Assembly: GCF_008119785.1 (NCBI RefSeq)
Contig: NZ_VSFA01000002.1
Coordinates: forward strand, 1-64,000
Reading direction: 5' to 3'
Length of the DNA stretch: 64,000 nucleotides
Source: Micromonospora sp. MP36
Lineage (GTDB): Bacteria; Actinomycetota; Actinomycetes; Mycobacteriales; Micromonosporaceae
Notes under the pieces: generated by a model
The model's database searches: none
Told to the model about the DNA's origin: nothing
Seen by the model: the letters and a program-made list of their open reading frames with translations, nothing else
Made by a program: the position numbers and the translations under genes
In this document: piece by piece, positions 8,977 to 16,572 of the stretch
Numbering within the stretch: position 1 is the stretch's first letter
Layout: every line of letters starts with the position of its first letter

Positions 8977-9813
8977 ATGTCGAACTTCGGACCACCGGGT
9001 GGCGGCTCCCCCGATCCGTGGGACCGACGCCGACCGGACGACGGCTACGCCCCGGCGGCCGACCCGCGCTATGACCCCGGCTACGCCCCTCAGCCCGGCG
9101 GGTGGGGCGAGCCGCCCGCCCAGCGGTACGAGCCGACGACGGGCTGGGACACCGGGCAGCCGGCCGGCGCGCCGGGGTACCAGGGACACCCGCCCGCCGA
9201 GCCCGGCTACGCCGAGCCGCGGCACGCCGGCCGGCCGCCCTACGCCGAGCCGCGGTACGCCGAGCCGACCCCCTACGCCGAGCAGCCGACGTACGCCGGG
9301 CAGCCGCCGTACATCGAGCCGACCCCCTACGCCGGGCAGCCGCCGTACGCCGAGCCGACCCCGCCGAAGCGCGGCAAGGGACGGCTGGTCGCGGTGCTGG
9401 TCGTGCTGGCGGTGCTGGTGCTCGGCGGCGCCGGGGCGTACTGGGTCCTCGGCCGGGACGAGCCGGTGAACCACTCCGGGACGTCCGCCTCGGCGGCAGC
9501 CGACCCGACGGCGGGGGGCGGCCCCGCCGATCCGCCGACCACCGCACCGGCCCCGGCCTCCTCGACCGACTCGCGCTTCGTCAAGGCGGGCCAGTGCGTC
9601 AGCAACGAGGGCGGGAACGGGCGGCAGCCGAAGCTGGTGATCAGCGAGTGCGGCGCGAACACCTACCAGGTGTTGCGCCGCTTCGACGGTGAGACCACCG
9701 GCAAGAAGGACGCCGAGGCGAAGTGCGCCAAGGTCGAGGGCTACACCGACTGGTACTTCTTCGACAGCGAGTTGGACACGCTCGACTTCGTGCTCTGCCT
9801 CAAGCGCCGCTGA
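8977..9813 (+). CDS. LppU/SCO3897-like membrane protein with Pro/Tyr-rich repeats
   Basis: A 278-residue protein. Residues 1–128 are low complexity, rich in Pro, Gly, Tyr and Glu, with degenerate repeats of the type PYAEPTPYAGQ. A Lys/Arg patch and a single transmembrane segment (about 133–152, LVAVLVVLAVLVLGGAGAYW) follow. The outside domain has three cysteines and resembles the C-terminal region of the LppU/SCO3897 family (GQCVSNEG, EGYTDWYFFDSE, LDFVLCLKRR). Its function is unknown. The ATG at 8977 follows AGGAGG by 6 nt. A perfect hairpin closes the gene. Confidence 0.72.
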   Translation: MSNFGPPGGGSPDPWDRRRPDDGYAPAADPRYDPGYAPQPGGWGEPPAQRYEPTTGWDTGQPAGAPGYQGHPPAEPGYAEPRHAGRPPYAEPRYAEPTPYAEQPTYAGQPPYIEPTPYAGQPPYAEPTPPKRGKGRLVAVLVVLAVLVLGGAGAYWVLGRDEPVNHSGTSASAAADPTAGGGPADPPTTAPAPASSTDSRFVKAGQCVSNEGGNGRQPKLVISECGANTYQVLRRFDGETTGKKDAEAKCAKVEGYTDWYFFDSELDTLDFVLCLKRR

Positions 9814-9870
9814 CCACCGCCGCCGGCCACCCCCCGCTGGGCGCGGAGCGGCGGCCCGGCGACGGTAACC

Positions 9871-9914
9871 AAAACTAGGGCTGTCTAGCGTGGAGGCTAG
9901 ACAGCCCTAGTTTT
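9871..9914. terminator. 19-bp perfect hairpin downstream of the LppU-like gene
   Basis: Arms 9871–9889 and 9896–9914 are perfectly complementary (19 bp) around a 6-nt loop and end in TTTT on the plus strand, so this reads as an intrinsic terminator. Its apical part, GTCTAGC-6 nt-GCTAGAC, recurs in a second hairpin at 9956–9975, which suggests a role beyond termination. Confidence 0.7.
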
Positions 9915-9955
9915 CTGTCGAGGAGCCCGACACGCCGGTAGCCCCATCTACGGAT

Positions 9956-9975
9956 GTCTAGCCTCGCAGCTAGAC
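9956..9975. promoter_or_regulatory. Second GTCTAGC-N6-GCTAGAC inverted repeat before the ATPase gene
   Basis: GTCTAGC (9956–9962) and GCTAGAC (9969–9975) flank a 6-nt loop. The arms are the same 7-mers, with the same loop length, as in the apex of the hairpin at 9871–9914. It lies 11 nt before the favoured GTG start of the ATPase and would overlap the first codons if translation began at ATG 9954. It could be an operator or a translational control hairpin. Confidence 0.5.
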
Positions 9976-9986
9976 GGCCCGATACT

Positions 9987-11231
9987 GTGCGATTCGTGGA
10001 TCCGGTCCGCAACCCGTACGCCCCCGGCGCCGGCCAGCGCCCGCCCGAACTCGCCGGTCGGGGGCGCGAGCTGGACGTCTTCGACGTGGTGCTGGAACGG
10101 ATCGCCCGGGGCCGGCCGGAACGCAGCCTGATGCTCACCGGGCTGCGCGGGGTCGGCAAGACGGTCCTGCTGAACACCCTCCGCTCGCAGGCGATCAACC
10201 ACCTCTGGGGCACCGGCAAGATCGAGGCCCGGCCCGACCAGTCGCTGCGCCGGCCGATCGCCGCCGCGCTGCACATGGCAGTCCGCGAGCTGGCGCCCCG
10301 GCACCGCGCCCCGGACCGGATCGACGCCTTCCTCGGCGTACTCAAGGCGTTCGCCCAGCGCGCCGTGCCCACCGGACGCGGCGGTGCCGCGCCGAAGCTG
10401 CGCGACCGCTGGCAGCCGGGCATCGACGTGCCGGCCACCAGTGGCCGGGCCGACTCCGGGGACATCGAGATCGACCTGGTCGAGCTGCTCAGCGACGCCG
10501 CGGCGGTCGCCACCGACGTGGGCACCGGCGTCGCGATCTTCATCGACGAGATGCAGGACCTCGGTGCGGAGGATGTCTCCGCGCTCTGCGCCGCCTGCCA
10601 CGAGCTGTCCCAGCTCGGCGCGCCACTGATCGTCGTCGGCGCCGGGCTGCCGCACCTGCCGGCCGTGCTGAGCGCGGCGAAGTCCTACTCCGAGCGGCTC
10701 TTCCGCTATCAGCGCATCGACCGGCTGGACCGGATTGCCGCCGACCAGGCGCTCTGCGCGCCGGCCGAGCGGGAGGAGGTCGAGTACGAGCCGAAGGCCC
10801 TCGACCTGCTCTACGAGAAGTCGGGCGGCTACCCCTACTTCGTGCAGGCGTACGGGAAGGCCACCTGGGACCACGCGCCCCGCTCGCCGATCACCGCCGC
10901 CGACGTCCGGGTCGCCGCGCCCGAGGCGGAGGCCGAGCTGGCCGTCGGCTTCTTCGGTTCCCGGTTTGAGCGGGCCACCCCCGCCGAGCGCGAGTACATG
11001 CGGGCGATGGCGACGCTCTCCCTGGTGGAAGGGGAGGACAACGGCCGGGACGACATGGACGCGGCGGTGCCCACCGCGGAGATCGCCCGGGCGCTGGGCC
11101 GCAAGCCGGCCAGCCTGTCGCCCGCCCGGGACGCCCTGATCAAGAAGGGGCTGATCTACTCCGGCGAGCGCGGCACGGTCGCCTTCACCGTTCCCCACTT
11201 CGGCCGCTACCTGCGCACCCAGCCGGCCTGA
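9987..11231 (+). CDS. Orc1-like AAA ATPase
   Basis: An ATP-binding protein of about 414 residues. It has Walker A GLRGVGKTVLLN, Walker B VAIFIDEMQDLG, a sensor-like LIVVGAGLPHLP, and a C-terminal region ending in a winged-helix-like segment (ALGRKPASLSPARDALIKKGLIY, PHFGRYLR). This is the arrangement of Orc1/Cdc6-like STAND ATPases common in actinobacteria. No effector domain is fused and the job is unknown. The in-frame ATG at 9954 places the 9956–9975 hairpin inside the coding region; the GTG at 9987 (RFVDPVRNPYAPGAG) is preferred, though neither start has a clear Shine–Dalgarno site. Confidence 0.8.
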   Translation: MRFVDPVRNPYAPGAGQRPPELAGRGRELDVFDVVLERIARGRPERSLMLTGLRGVGKTVLLNTLRSQAINHLWGTGKIEARPDQSLRRPIAAALHMAVRELAPRHRAPDRIDAFLGVLKAFAQRAVPTGRGGAAPKLRDRWQPGIDVPATSGRADSGDIEIDLVELLSDAAAVATDVGTGVAIFIDEMQDLGAEDVSALCAACHELSQLGAPLIVVGAGLPHLPAVLSAAKSYSERLFRYQRIDRLDRIAADQALCAPAEREEVEYEPKALDLLYEKSGGYPYFVQAYGKATWDHAPRSPITAADVRVAAPEAEAELAVGFFGSRFERATPAEREYMRAMATLSLVEGEDNGRDDMDAAVPTAEIARALGRKPASLSPARDALIKKGLIYSGERGTVAFTVPHFGRYLRTQPA

Positions 11232-11240
11232 CCGCCCGGC

Positions 11241-11786
11241 TCACACCTTCGCCCAGGGCGGCGGGAAGAGCACCTCACCCCCCGGTGGCGGGGGCTCGTC
11301 GGTGGTGGACGGGGGCAGCAGCAACGCCTGCCACGGCTCCCCGAGGCCGGACCAGGGGCTGGTCAGGCCCATCCGGTCCGCCCGACCGAACCCGAAACGG
11401 CGGTAGAACGCCGGGTCGCCCAGCACCACCACCAGCCGTTCGCCCAGTTCGGTCGCGGCGTCCAGGGCCGCCTGCACCACCGCCGTACCGTGTCCGATCC
11501 GCTGCCGGTTGGGCGCGACCGCCACCGGTCCGAGCGCCAGGGCCGGGTACGTGTGGTCGTCGGTGCGCACCCGCACCCGGGTGAGCAGCGCGTAGCCGAC
11601 GACCTCGCCGCCGTACTCGGCGACCATGGCCAGCTCCGGGATCCAGGCGTCGCTGTGCCGGAGCTCGTCGACCAGCCCCACCTCGGGCGGGGTGGCCACG
11701 TCGGGGCGGGCGAAGGCGGTCGCCAGCACCCGGGCGACCGGTGCCTCGTCCGCCGGATTCTCGGGTCGGAGTCGCAGGGTCGTCAC
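11241..11786 (-). CDS. GNAT family N-acetyltransferase
   Basis: A 181-residue protein with the GNAT fold. The acetyl-CoA pyrophosphate loop is PNRQRIGHGTAVV, preceded by a strand with LGPVAVAP. A later VVVLGDPAFYRRFGFGRA is the conserved hydrophobic-YxRFGF segment of the YhbS-like subgroup. The acceptor substrate is unknown. It converges on the ATPase gene with a 9-nt gap, and its ATG at 11786 is divergent from the DoxX gene. It appears complete. Confidence 0.85.
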   Translation of the reverse strand: MTTLRLRPENPADEAPVARVLATAFARPDVATPPEVGLVDELRHSDAWIPELAMVAEYGGEVVGYALLTRVRVRTDDHTYPALALGPVAVAPNRQRIGHGTAVVQAALDAATELGERLVVVLGDPAFYRRFGFGRADRMGLTSPWSGLGEPWQALLLPPSTTDEPPPPGGEVLFPPPWAKV

Positions 11787-11932
11787 CCGCGCGACCTTAC
11801 CGTCCGATCGCGGTCCATCAGCGACGGTCGCTGAAATCGGCCCGGCGACCGGCCCGGCCGGACGTCCATGTCGGCCGATCCCTTTCGAGTGTTGCAGGGG
11901 TGGCGACCAGCTCGACGGGGTATGACTGATTC

Positions 11933-12478
11933 ATGAAGCCCGTGCGCTCCCTCGCCCGTGTCATGTTGAGCGGCATCTTCGTGGTCAGCGGCGCTCGCAA
12001 CCTGCAGAACCCGGGCCGGCTGGCCACCGCCGCGAAACCGGTCACCGACCGGGTCGCCCCGCTGATCCAGAACCTGCACCCGCGCATCCCAACCGACACC
12101 GAGACGCTGATCCGGGCCAACTCGGCCACCCAACTCGTCGGCGGGCTGATGCTGGCGACCGGCAGGTTCACCCGGCCCGTCGCGCTCGTCCTCGCCGGCA
12201 CCCTGGTGCCGACCACCATCGCCGGCCATCCCTTCTGGAGCAACGACGACCCGATGGCGCGCAACAACAACCAGATCCACTTCCTGAAAAACCTCGGCCT
12301 GTTCGGCGGGCTGCTCCTCGCCGCCGCGGACACCGAGGGCAAGCCCGGACTGCGCTGGCGGGCCGGTCACCGGATCGGGCACTCGCGCCGCTCGGTGCAG
12401 CGCGCCGTCCGGACCGCCCGCCGAGAGGCCAAGATCGCCGTACGCTCGGCGGCCTCCGCCCGGCGACTACCGGGCTGA
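11933..12478 (+). CDS. DoxX family membrane protein
   Basis: A 181-residue protein with the DoxX signature: an N-terminal hydrophobic segment MLSGIFVVSGARNLQNP, two to three more membrane segments (QLVGGLMLATGRFTRPVALVLAG, FLKNLGLFGGLLLAAAD) and the conserved NNNQIHFLKNLGLFGG. The C-terminal 45 residues are strongly basic (Arg-rich) and probably cytoplasmic. DoxX proteins are linked to redox and thiol stress in actinobacteria; the specific role here is unknown. Confidence 0.82.
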   Translation: MKPVRSLARVMLSGIFVVSGARNLQNPGRLATAAKPVTDRVAPLIQNLHPRIPTDTETLIRANSATQLVGGLMLATGRFTRPVALVLAGTLVPTTIAGHPFWSNDDPMARNNNQIHFLKNLGLFGGLLLAAADTEGKPGLRWRAGHRIGHSRRSVQRAVRTARREAKIAVRSAASARRLPG

Positions 12479-12682
12479 CCTGCACCAATACGGCCTCCAC
12501 CCCCCGCAAGGCCACTAATCACCTGAACCGTCCGACACCCGTTAACGCGGTGGAAATGTCAAAAACACGTGTGGGATCGGACACGGTCGCATAACGCGGG
12601 AGGCAGCAACGTGAGGCGCCGTTCTAGGCTCCGTGCGGGACCTGGACGGGAAGTACGATCTTGGTACGGGGGTGGCACCGCC

Positions 12683-14119
12683 ATGCCGGCGACTGTCGGT
12701 AGACGGATCGACCGCCTCACTCCAGTCCAGGGCGGCAGGCGTCGGGTCGATCGCAGGACAGTCGTACGCATCGGCGTCGTGGTCGCCGTCGCCTACGCCG
12801 CCTGGCTCGCCATCGGCGCGTTCGGGCGGCCGTACAACTTCTTCGACATGCGGATCTACCACGGTGCCGTGGTGTGGTGGGCCAACGGCAACGGGCTCTA
12901 CGACTTCATCGCCCCCTCGACGACCCTCGGCTTCACCTACCCGCCGTTCGCCGGTCTGGTCATGCTGCCGATGTCCTGGCTGCCGGTCGCGGCCGCCGGC
13001 TGGCTCAACGCCCTGGCCAGCATCGCCGCGCTCGCCGTCGTACTGGCCGCGCTGCTGCGCCCGATCGTCGACCGGCTCGGCTGGTCGCTCTGGTTCACCG
13101 TCGGCATCGCCACGCCGATGGCCGTCGCCATCGAGCCGTCCCGGGAGACCCTCGGGTACGGCCAGGTCAACCTGCTGCTGTTCGCCCTGGTCATGGGGGA
13201 CCTGGTCGGCCTGCGCTGGCGGGCGAAGCGCGGCACCCACCACGACACCGCCGACTCGGCGCTGGCCCGGTTCGTCTACAGCGGCACCTGGGCCGGCGTC
13301 GGCATCGGGCTGGCCACGGCGGTCAAGCTCACCCCGGCGCTGTTCATCGCGTACCTGATGATCACGCGACAGTGGCGGGCGGCGACGACCGCGATCGGCA
13401 CCGCCATCGGGGTGACCCTCGGGACGTTCGCGGTGGTCGGGCCGGAGTCGCGGACGTACTTCGGCAGCGTGCTCTGGCAGACCGAGCGGGTCGGTGCGGC
13501 GGACATGACCGCCAACCAGTCCCTGGCCGGGCTGCTGGCCCGGCTCTACGACTCGATCGAGACGCCCGGACTGCTCTGGCTGGCGTTCTCCGTACTGCTC
13601 CTCGCGCTGGGGCTGTCCCGGGCGGCCAGCGCCCGGGCCGACGGCGACGAGCTGACCGCGTTCACCCTGGTCGGGCTGACCGCCAATGTCATCAGCCCGA
13701 TCTCCTGGTCGCACCACCTGGTCTGGGTGATCCCGGCGGTCATCGTGCTGGCCGACGCCGCGGTACGCCGCCACGAGGCGAGCCGCGGCCTGTCCGCGCG
13801 GATCAGCGGGATGCCGCCCACCGGCGGGGTGCCCTCGCTGCGCCCGCCGATCTGGTATCCGACGCTCACCGGGCTGCGGCACGGGGTCGGCGCGCTCGCC
13901 CTCTACCTGCTCTTCCTGATTTCGCCGATCTGGCCGTACGAGCACCAACTCCCGGAGGTGTCGCACTACCAGGACGGTCTGTTCGGCGCCCTGATGGAGA
14001 ACTCCCTGGCGATCGCCCTGATCGTGCTCGTCGCGGCGCTGCCCTGGCGACCCGGCGCGGAACCCGCGTTCTACCACGACCGGCTGGTCCGCGCCGCCCA
14101 GCTCACCGGCCGCCGCTGA
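12683..14119 (+). CDS. Glycosyltransferase family 87 (PimE-like mannosyltransferase)
   Basis: A 478-residue polytopic GT-C protein with about ten membrane segments. The first loop after TM1 contains FGRPYNFFDMRIYHGAVVWW, with the acidic D-x-x-x-Y pattern of GT87 enzymes, then TYPPFAG. Later ISPISWSHHLVWVIP is typical of the family. Actinobacterial relatives add mannose from polyprenyl-phosphate-mannose to phosphatidylinositol mannosides on the outer face of the membrane. The ATG at 12683 is preferred over the upstream GTG at 12569 because similarity starts there. The exact acceptor is inferred only from family. Confidence 0.8.
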   Translation: MPATVGRRIDRLTPVQGGRRRVDRRTVVRIGVVVAVAYAAWLAIGAFGRPYNFFDMRIYHGAVVWWANGNGLYDFIAPSTTLGFTYPPFAGLVMLPMSWLPVAAAGWLNALASIAALAVVLAALLRPIVDRLGWSLWFTVGIATPMAVAIEPSRETLGYGQVNLLLFALVMGDLVGLRWRAKRGTHHDTADSALARFVYSGTWAGVGIGLATAVKLTPALFIAYLMITRQWRAATTAIGTAIGVTLGTFAVVGPESRTYFGSVLWQTERVGAADMTANQSLAGLLARLYDSIETPGLLWLAFSVLLLALGLSRAASARADGDELTAFTLVGLTANVISPISWSHHLVWVIPAVIVLADAAVRRHEASRGLSARISGMPPTGGVPSLRPPIWYPTLTGLRHGVGALALYLLFLISPIWPYEHQLPEVSHYQDGLFGALMENSLAIALIVLVAALPWRPGAEPAFYHDRLVRAAQLTGRR

Positions 14120-14164
14120 CCGTCGCCCGCCGTTCCCACCCGGCGCCGCCGGCGGGTCGCCCGG

Positions 14165-14596
14165 TCAAGGGCAGTTCACCCACTCCTCGGTGCCGTCGGC
14201 GAACACCTGCCGCTTCCAGATCGGCAGCCGCGCCTTCACCTCGTCCACCAGCCGGGCACAGGCCGCGAAGGCCGCCGCCCGGTGGGCGGTGCTGACCGCC
14301 GCGACCAGGGCGGGGTCGCCGATCTCCAGCCGGCCGATCCGGTGCGACACGGCCACCGCGTACACCTCCGGGTCGGCGGCGATCTCGGCGGCCACCTCGC
14401 GCAGCACCGCCTCGGCGGTCGGGTGCCCCTCGTATTCGAGCAGGGTGACCGCCCGGCCGTGGTCGTGGTCACGGACGACGCCCTGGAACGAGACCACCGC
14501 GCCGGCCCGTCGGTCGGACACTGCCGCCTCGTGGGCGGCCAGGTCGAGCGGCTGGTCGGTCACCACGCCGATGAGAACCTCCACGACCGGGCTCAC
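14165..14596 (-). CDS. moaE: Molybdopterin synthase catalytic subunit MoaE
   Basis: A 143-residue MoaE that transfers sulfur from MoaD thiocarboxylate to precursor Z. Family motifs are present: VSFQGVVRDHDHG, LEYEGHP, AVSHRIGRLEIGD, and the C-terminal LPIWKRQVFADG with the catalytic lysine region. The GTG at 14596 is chosen because it begins VSPVVEVLIG, is preceded by GGAGGAG, and overlaps the stop of the small repeat ORF by GTGA. It is the last gene of the moaC–moaB–moeA–repeat ORF–moaE run. The small subunit gene moaD is at 2175. Confidence 0.92.
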   Translation of the reverse strand: MSPVVEVLIGVVTDQPLDLAAHEAAVSDRRAGAVVSFQGVVRDHDHGRAVTLLEYEGHPTAEAVLREVAAEIAADPEVYAVAVSHRIGRLEIGDPALVAAVSTAHRAAAFAACARLVDEVKARLPIWKRQVFADGTEEWVNCP

Positions 14597-14820
14597 TGCT
14601 CCTCCTTCGTTCGCGACCGCGGGGCTCGCCACCCCGGCTCAAGCGCGCATTCCGGCACGGCCGCGTCCCCCGCGAGCCGCCCCGGAACGCGCGTCCTCGC
14701 GCTCACCAAGCCCGCCTTCATTCGCGACTGCGGGGCTCGCAACCCCGGCTCAAACGCGCATTCCGGCACGGCCGCGTCCCCCGCGAGCCGCCCCGGAACG
14801 CGCGTCCTCGCGCTCACCAT
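14593..14820 (-). CDS. Small ORF made of two tandem 37-residue repeats, between moeA and moaE
   Basis: A 75-codon ORF starting at ATG 14820, overlapping the moeA stop (ATGGTGA), and ending in TGA overlapping the moaE GTG. It is two in-frame 37-residue units beginning VSARTRVPGRLAGDAAVPEC; the second ends RSRTKEEQ. The three differences inside the 99-nt repeat core all change amino acids, so nothing points to selection on the protein. The DNA of each unit can form a strong hairpin. It may be a repeat element whose phase keeps ribosomes moving from moeA into moaE rather than a functional peptide. I do not recognise a protein family. Confidence 0.45.
   Translation of the reverse strand: MVSARTRVPGRLAGDAAVPECAFEPGLRAPQSRMKAGLVSARTRVPGRLAGDAAVPECALEPGWRAPRSRTKEEQ
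14610..14819. repeat. Tandem direct repeat, 99 nt twice at 111-nt spacing, each with a large hairpin
   Basis: Copies at 14610–14708 and 14721–14819 differ at only three positions; the last 66 nt are identical. Within each, GCGCATTCCGG (14645–14655 and 14756–14766) pairs with CCGGAACGCGC (14682–14692 and 14793–14803) with one mismatch, enclosing an inner GGCCGCG/CGCGAGCC stem. This resembles a REP/BIME-type intergenic palindromic repeat. No other copy was seen by eye in this window. Confidence 0.8.
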
Positions 14821-16070
14821 GACCGCTCCCCGGGGGTCAGCGGCAGCGGTACGAGCGGCACGCGGTCGCCGGCCGCGCCGCTGGTGCCCGGGCGGATCAC
14901 CGCGAAGCCGTCCGCCCCGGCCAGGCCGCGCAGCATCGCCGAGCCGACGTGGCGCACCGGATGGGCGGTGCCGGCAACCCGGTCCCACCTGACCAGGGCA
15001 AGGTGCGTGTAGTCGCCCCGGCCACCGATCGGTTCGGCGAGGGCGACCTGCGGCAGCACCGGCATCGGCCGACCCTGCAGGCCGGCGAGCAGCGGCGCCA
15101 CCAGCGAGACCAGCGCCACCACGGCCGACTGCGGATTGCCCGGCAGACCGGCCACGAACCGGACCCGGCCGTCGGCGTCCACCAGCCGGGCCAGCAGCAT
15201 CGGGAAACCCGGGCGCACCGCCACTGTGTTGACCACGTAGTCCGCGCCGAGCTCCGCCAACGCCGGGTGCAGGTGGTCGACCGGACCGTGCATGGTCCCG
15301 CCGGTCGTGCACACCACGTCGGCGCTCGCAAGCGCGCCGCGCAGGGCCGCCACGTGCGCGGGCAGGGTGTCGGCCACCGGGCCGACCACATCGGCAGCGC
15401 GCACCTCGCAGCCGTACCGGCGCAGCCAGGCGGGCACGGCCGGGCCGAGCGCATCGCGGACCCGGCCGGCGCCCGGCGGGCCGGCGGTCAGCAACTCGTC
15501 GCCGAAGACCAGCAGCGCCGCGTGGGGCGGGCGACGGACCCGCAGGGTGTCGTGACCGCAGGAGGCGGCCAGCCCGATCAGCGCCGGATCGACCGGGGTG
15601 CCGACGGGCAGCAACTCCTCCCCGGCGTACGCCTCCTCGCCGGGCTCCCGCCACTCCGGCGCCGGACGCGGCGTGCCGGCCACCCGCCCGTCGCCGGTCC
15701 GGGTCGACTCCTCGATCCGCAGAATCGCGGTGGTCCCCGCCGGCACCATCGCGCCGGTGGCGATCTCGACGGTGGTGCCGTCGGTGGTCAGCGGGGGCGG
15801 GGTGTGCCCGGCGAGCACCCGCCCGACCACCTGCCACGGGCCGTCCCCGCGCACCGCCCAGCCGTCCACGCTGGAGGTGGGGAACGCCGGCAGGTCGGTG
15901 CGGGTGGTCAGCGGCTCGGCGAGGGTGTGGCCGTCGGCGTCGGCGAGCGGCCGGTCGACCACGGGGAGCGCGGCGGCCAGACCCACCGCGTACACCCGGG
16001 CTCGGGCCTCCTCCCACCCGGCCGGCGGTGCGCTCACCTCGGCCGCCGTAGCTGCGGTTTTCGTGCTCAT
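14814..16070 (-). CDS. moeA: Molybdopterin molybdotransferase MoeA
   Basis: A 418-residue gephyrin/MoeA-type enzyme that inserts molybdate into adenylylated molybdopterin. Conserved segments are AFPTSSVDGWAVRG (domain 2 substrate loop), EIATGAMVPAGTTAILRIEE, the MPT-binding TTGGTMHGP region, and the MoeA hallmark GLPGNPQSAVVALVSLV. The domain order and length are normal. The ATG at 16070 is the natural start. The 3' end TCATGGTGA is shared with the ATG of the small repeat ORF, which implies translational coupling. moaB lies 31 nt upstream in transcription order. Confidence 0.94.
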   Translation of the reverse strand: MSTKTAATAAEVSAPPAGWEEARARVYAVGLAAALPVVDRPLADADGHTLAEPLTTRTDLPAFPTSSVDGWAVRGDGPWQVVGRVLAGHTPPPLTTDGTTVEIATGAMVPAGTTAILRIEESTRTGDGRVAGTPRPAPEWREPGEEAYAGEELLPVGTPVDPALIGLAASCGHDTLRVRRPPHAALLVFGDELLTAGPPGAGRVRDALGPAVPAWLRRYGCEVRAADVVGPVADTLPAHVAALRGALASADVVCTTGGTMHGPVDHLHPALAELGADYVVNTVAVRPGFPMLLARLVDADGRVRFVAGLPGNPQSAVVALVSLVAPLLAGLQGRPMPVLPQVALAEPIGGRGDYTHLALVRWDRVAGTAHPVRHVGSAMLRGLAGADGFAVIRPGTSGAAGDRVPLVPLPLTPGERSW

Positions 16071-16101
16071 TCGGCGAGCCTATCGCCGGCCGGGTGCCTC
16101 G

Positions 16102-16572
16102 TCAGTGGTCGCCATTGCTCAGTTGGTCGACGGCATGCCGGAGGATCGGGCCGAGCACGGCCAGCCCGTCCTTCGCCCCACCCCGGGAGCCGGGCAGGTT
16201 CACCACCAGCATGCGGCCGGCCACGCCGGCCAGCCCCCGGGAGAGGGCCGCGGTCGGCACGGTGTCGCGGCTGTAGGCCCGGATCGCCTCGGCGATCCCG
16301 GGAACCTCGTAGTCGAGCAGGGCCCGGGTCACCTCGGGGGTCCGATCGGTCGAGGTGATGCCGGTGCCGCCGCTGGTCAGCACCACGTCGACGCCCTCGT
16401 CGCGGGCGGCGCGCAGCGCGACCCCCACCGGCTCGCCGTCCGGCACCACCACCGGCTCGTCGACCTCGCAGCCCAGCTCGCGCAGGCCGGCGACGAGCAG
16501 CGGGCCGCTGGTGTCCGCGTACACCCCGGCGGCGGCCCGGTTGGAGGCGACGATCACCCGGGCCCGGATCAC
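16102..16572 (-). CDS. moaB: MoaB/Mog family molybdenum cofactor protein
   Basis: A 156-residue protein of the MogA/MoaB (MoCF-binding) family, which adenylylates molybdopterin before metal insertion. The family signature VVLTSGGTGITSTDRTPE is present, with MLVVNLPGSRGGAKDGL near the C terminus. The GTG at 16572 is chosen because it overlaps the moaC stop as GTGA; an in-frame start further upstream would add residues inside moaC. Whether it acts as MogA or MoaB cannot be decided from sequence. It is the second gene of the moaC–moaE cluster. Confidence 0.9.
   Translation of the reverse strand: MIRARVIVASNRAAAGVYADTSGPLLVAGLRELGCEVDEPVVVPDGEPVGVALRAARDEGVDVVLTSGGTGITSTDRTPEVTRALLDYEVPGIAEAIRAYSRDTVPTAALSRGLAGVAGRMLVVNLPGSRGGAKDGLAVLGPILRHAVDQLSNGDH

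Noticed and set aside
9954..9986. ATG 9954 as the ATPase start
   Set aside because: It would place a perfect hairpin over the first codons and has no Shine–Dalgarno site; similarity begins after the GTG at 9987. It remains possible.
13276..13869. Minus-strand frames inside the GT87 gene
   Set aside because: They mirror the transmembrane coding sequence of the plus strand and have no ribosome-binding site or similarity.
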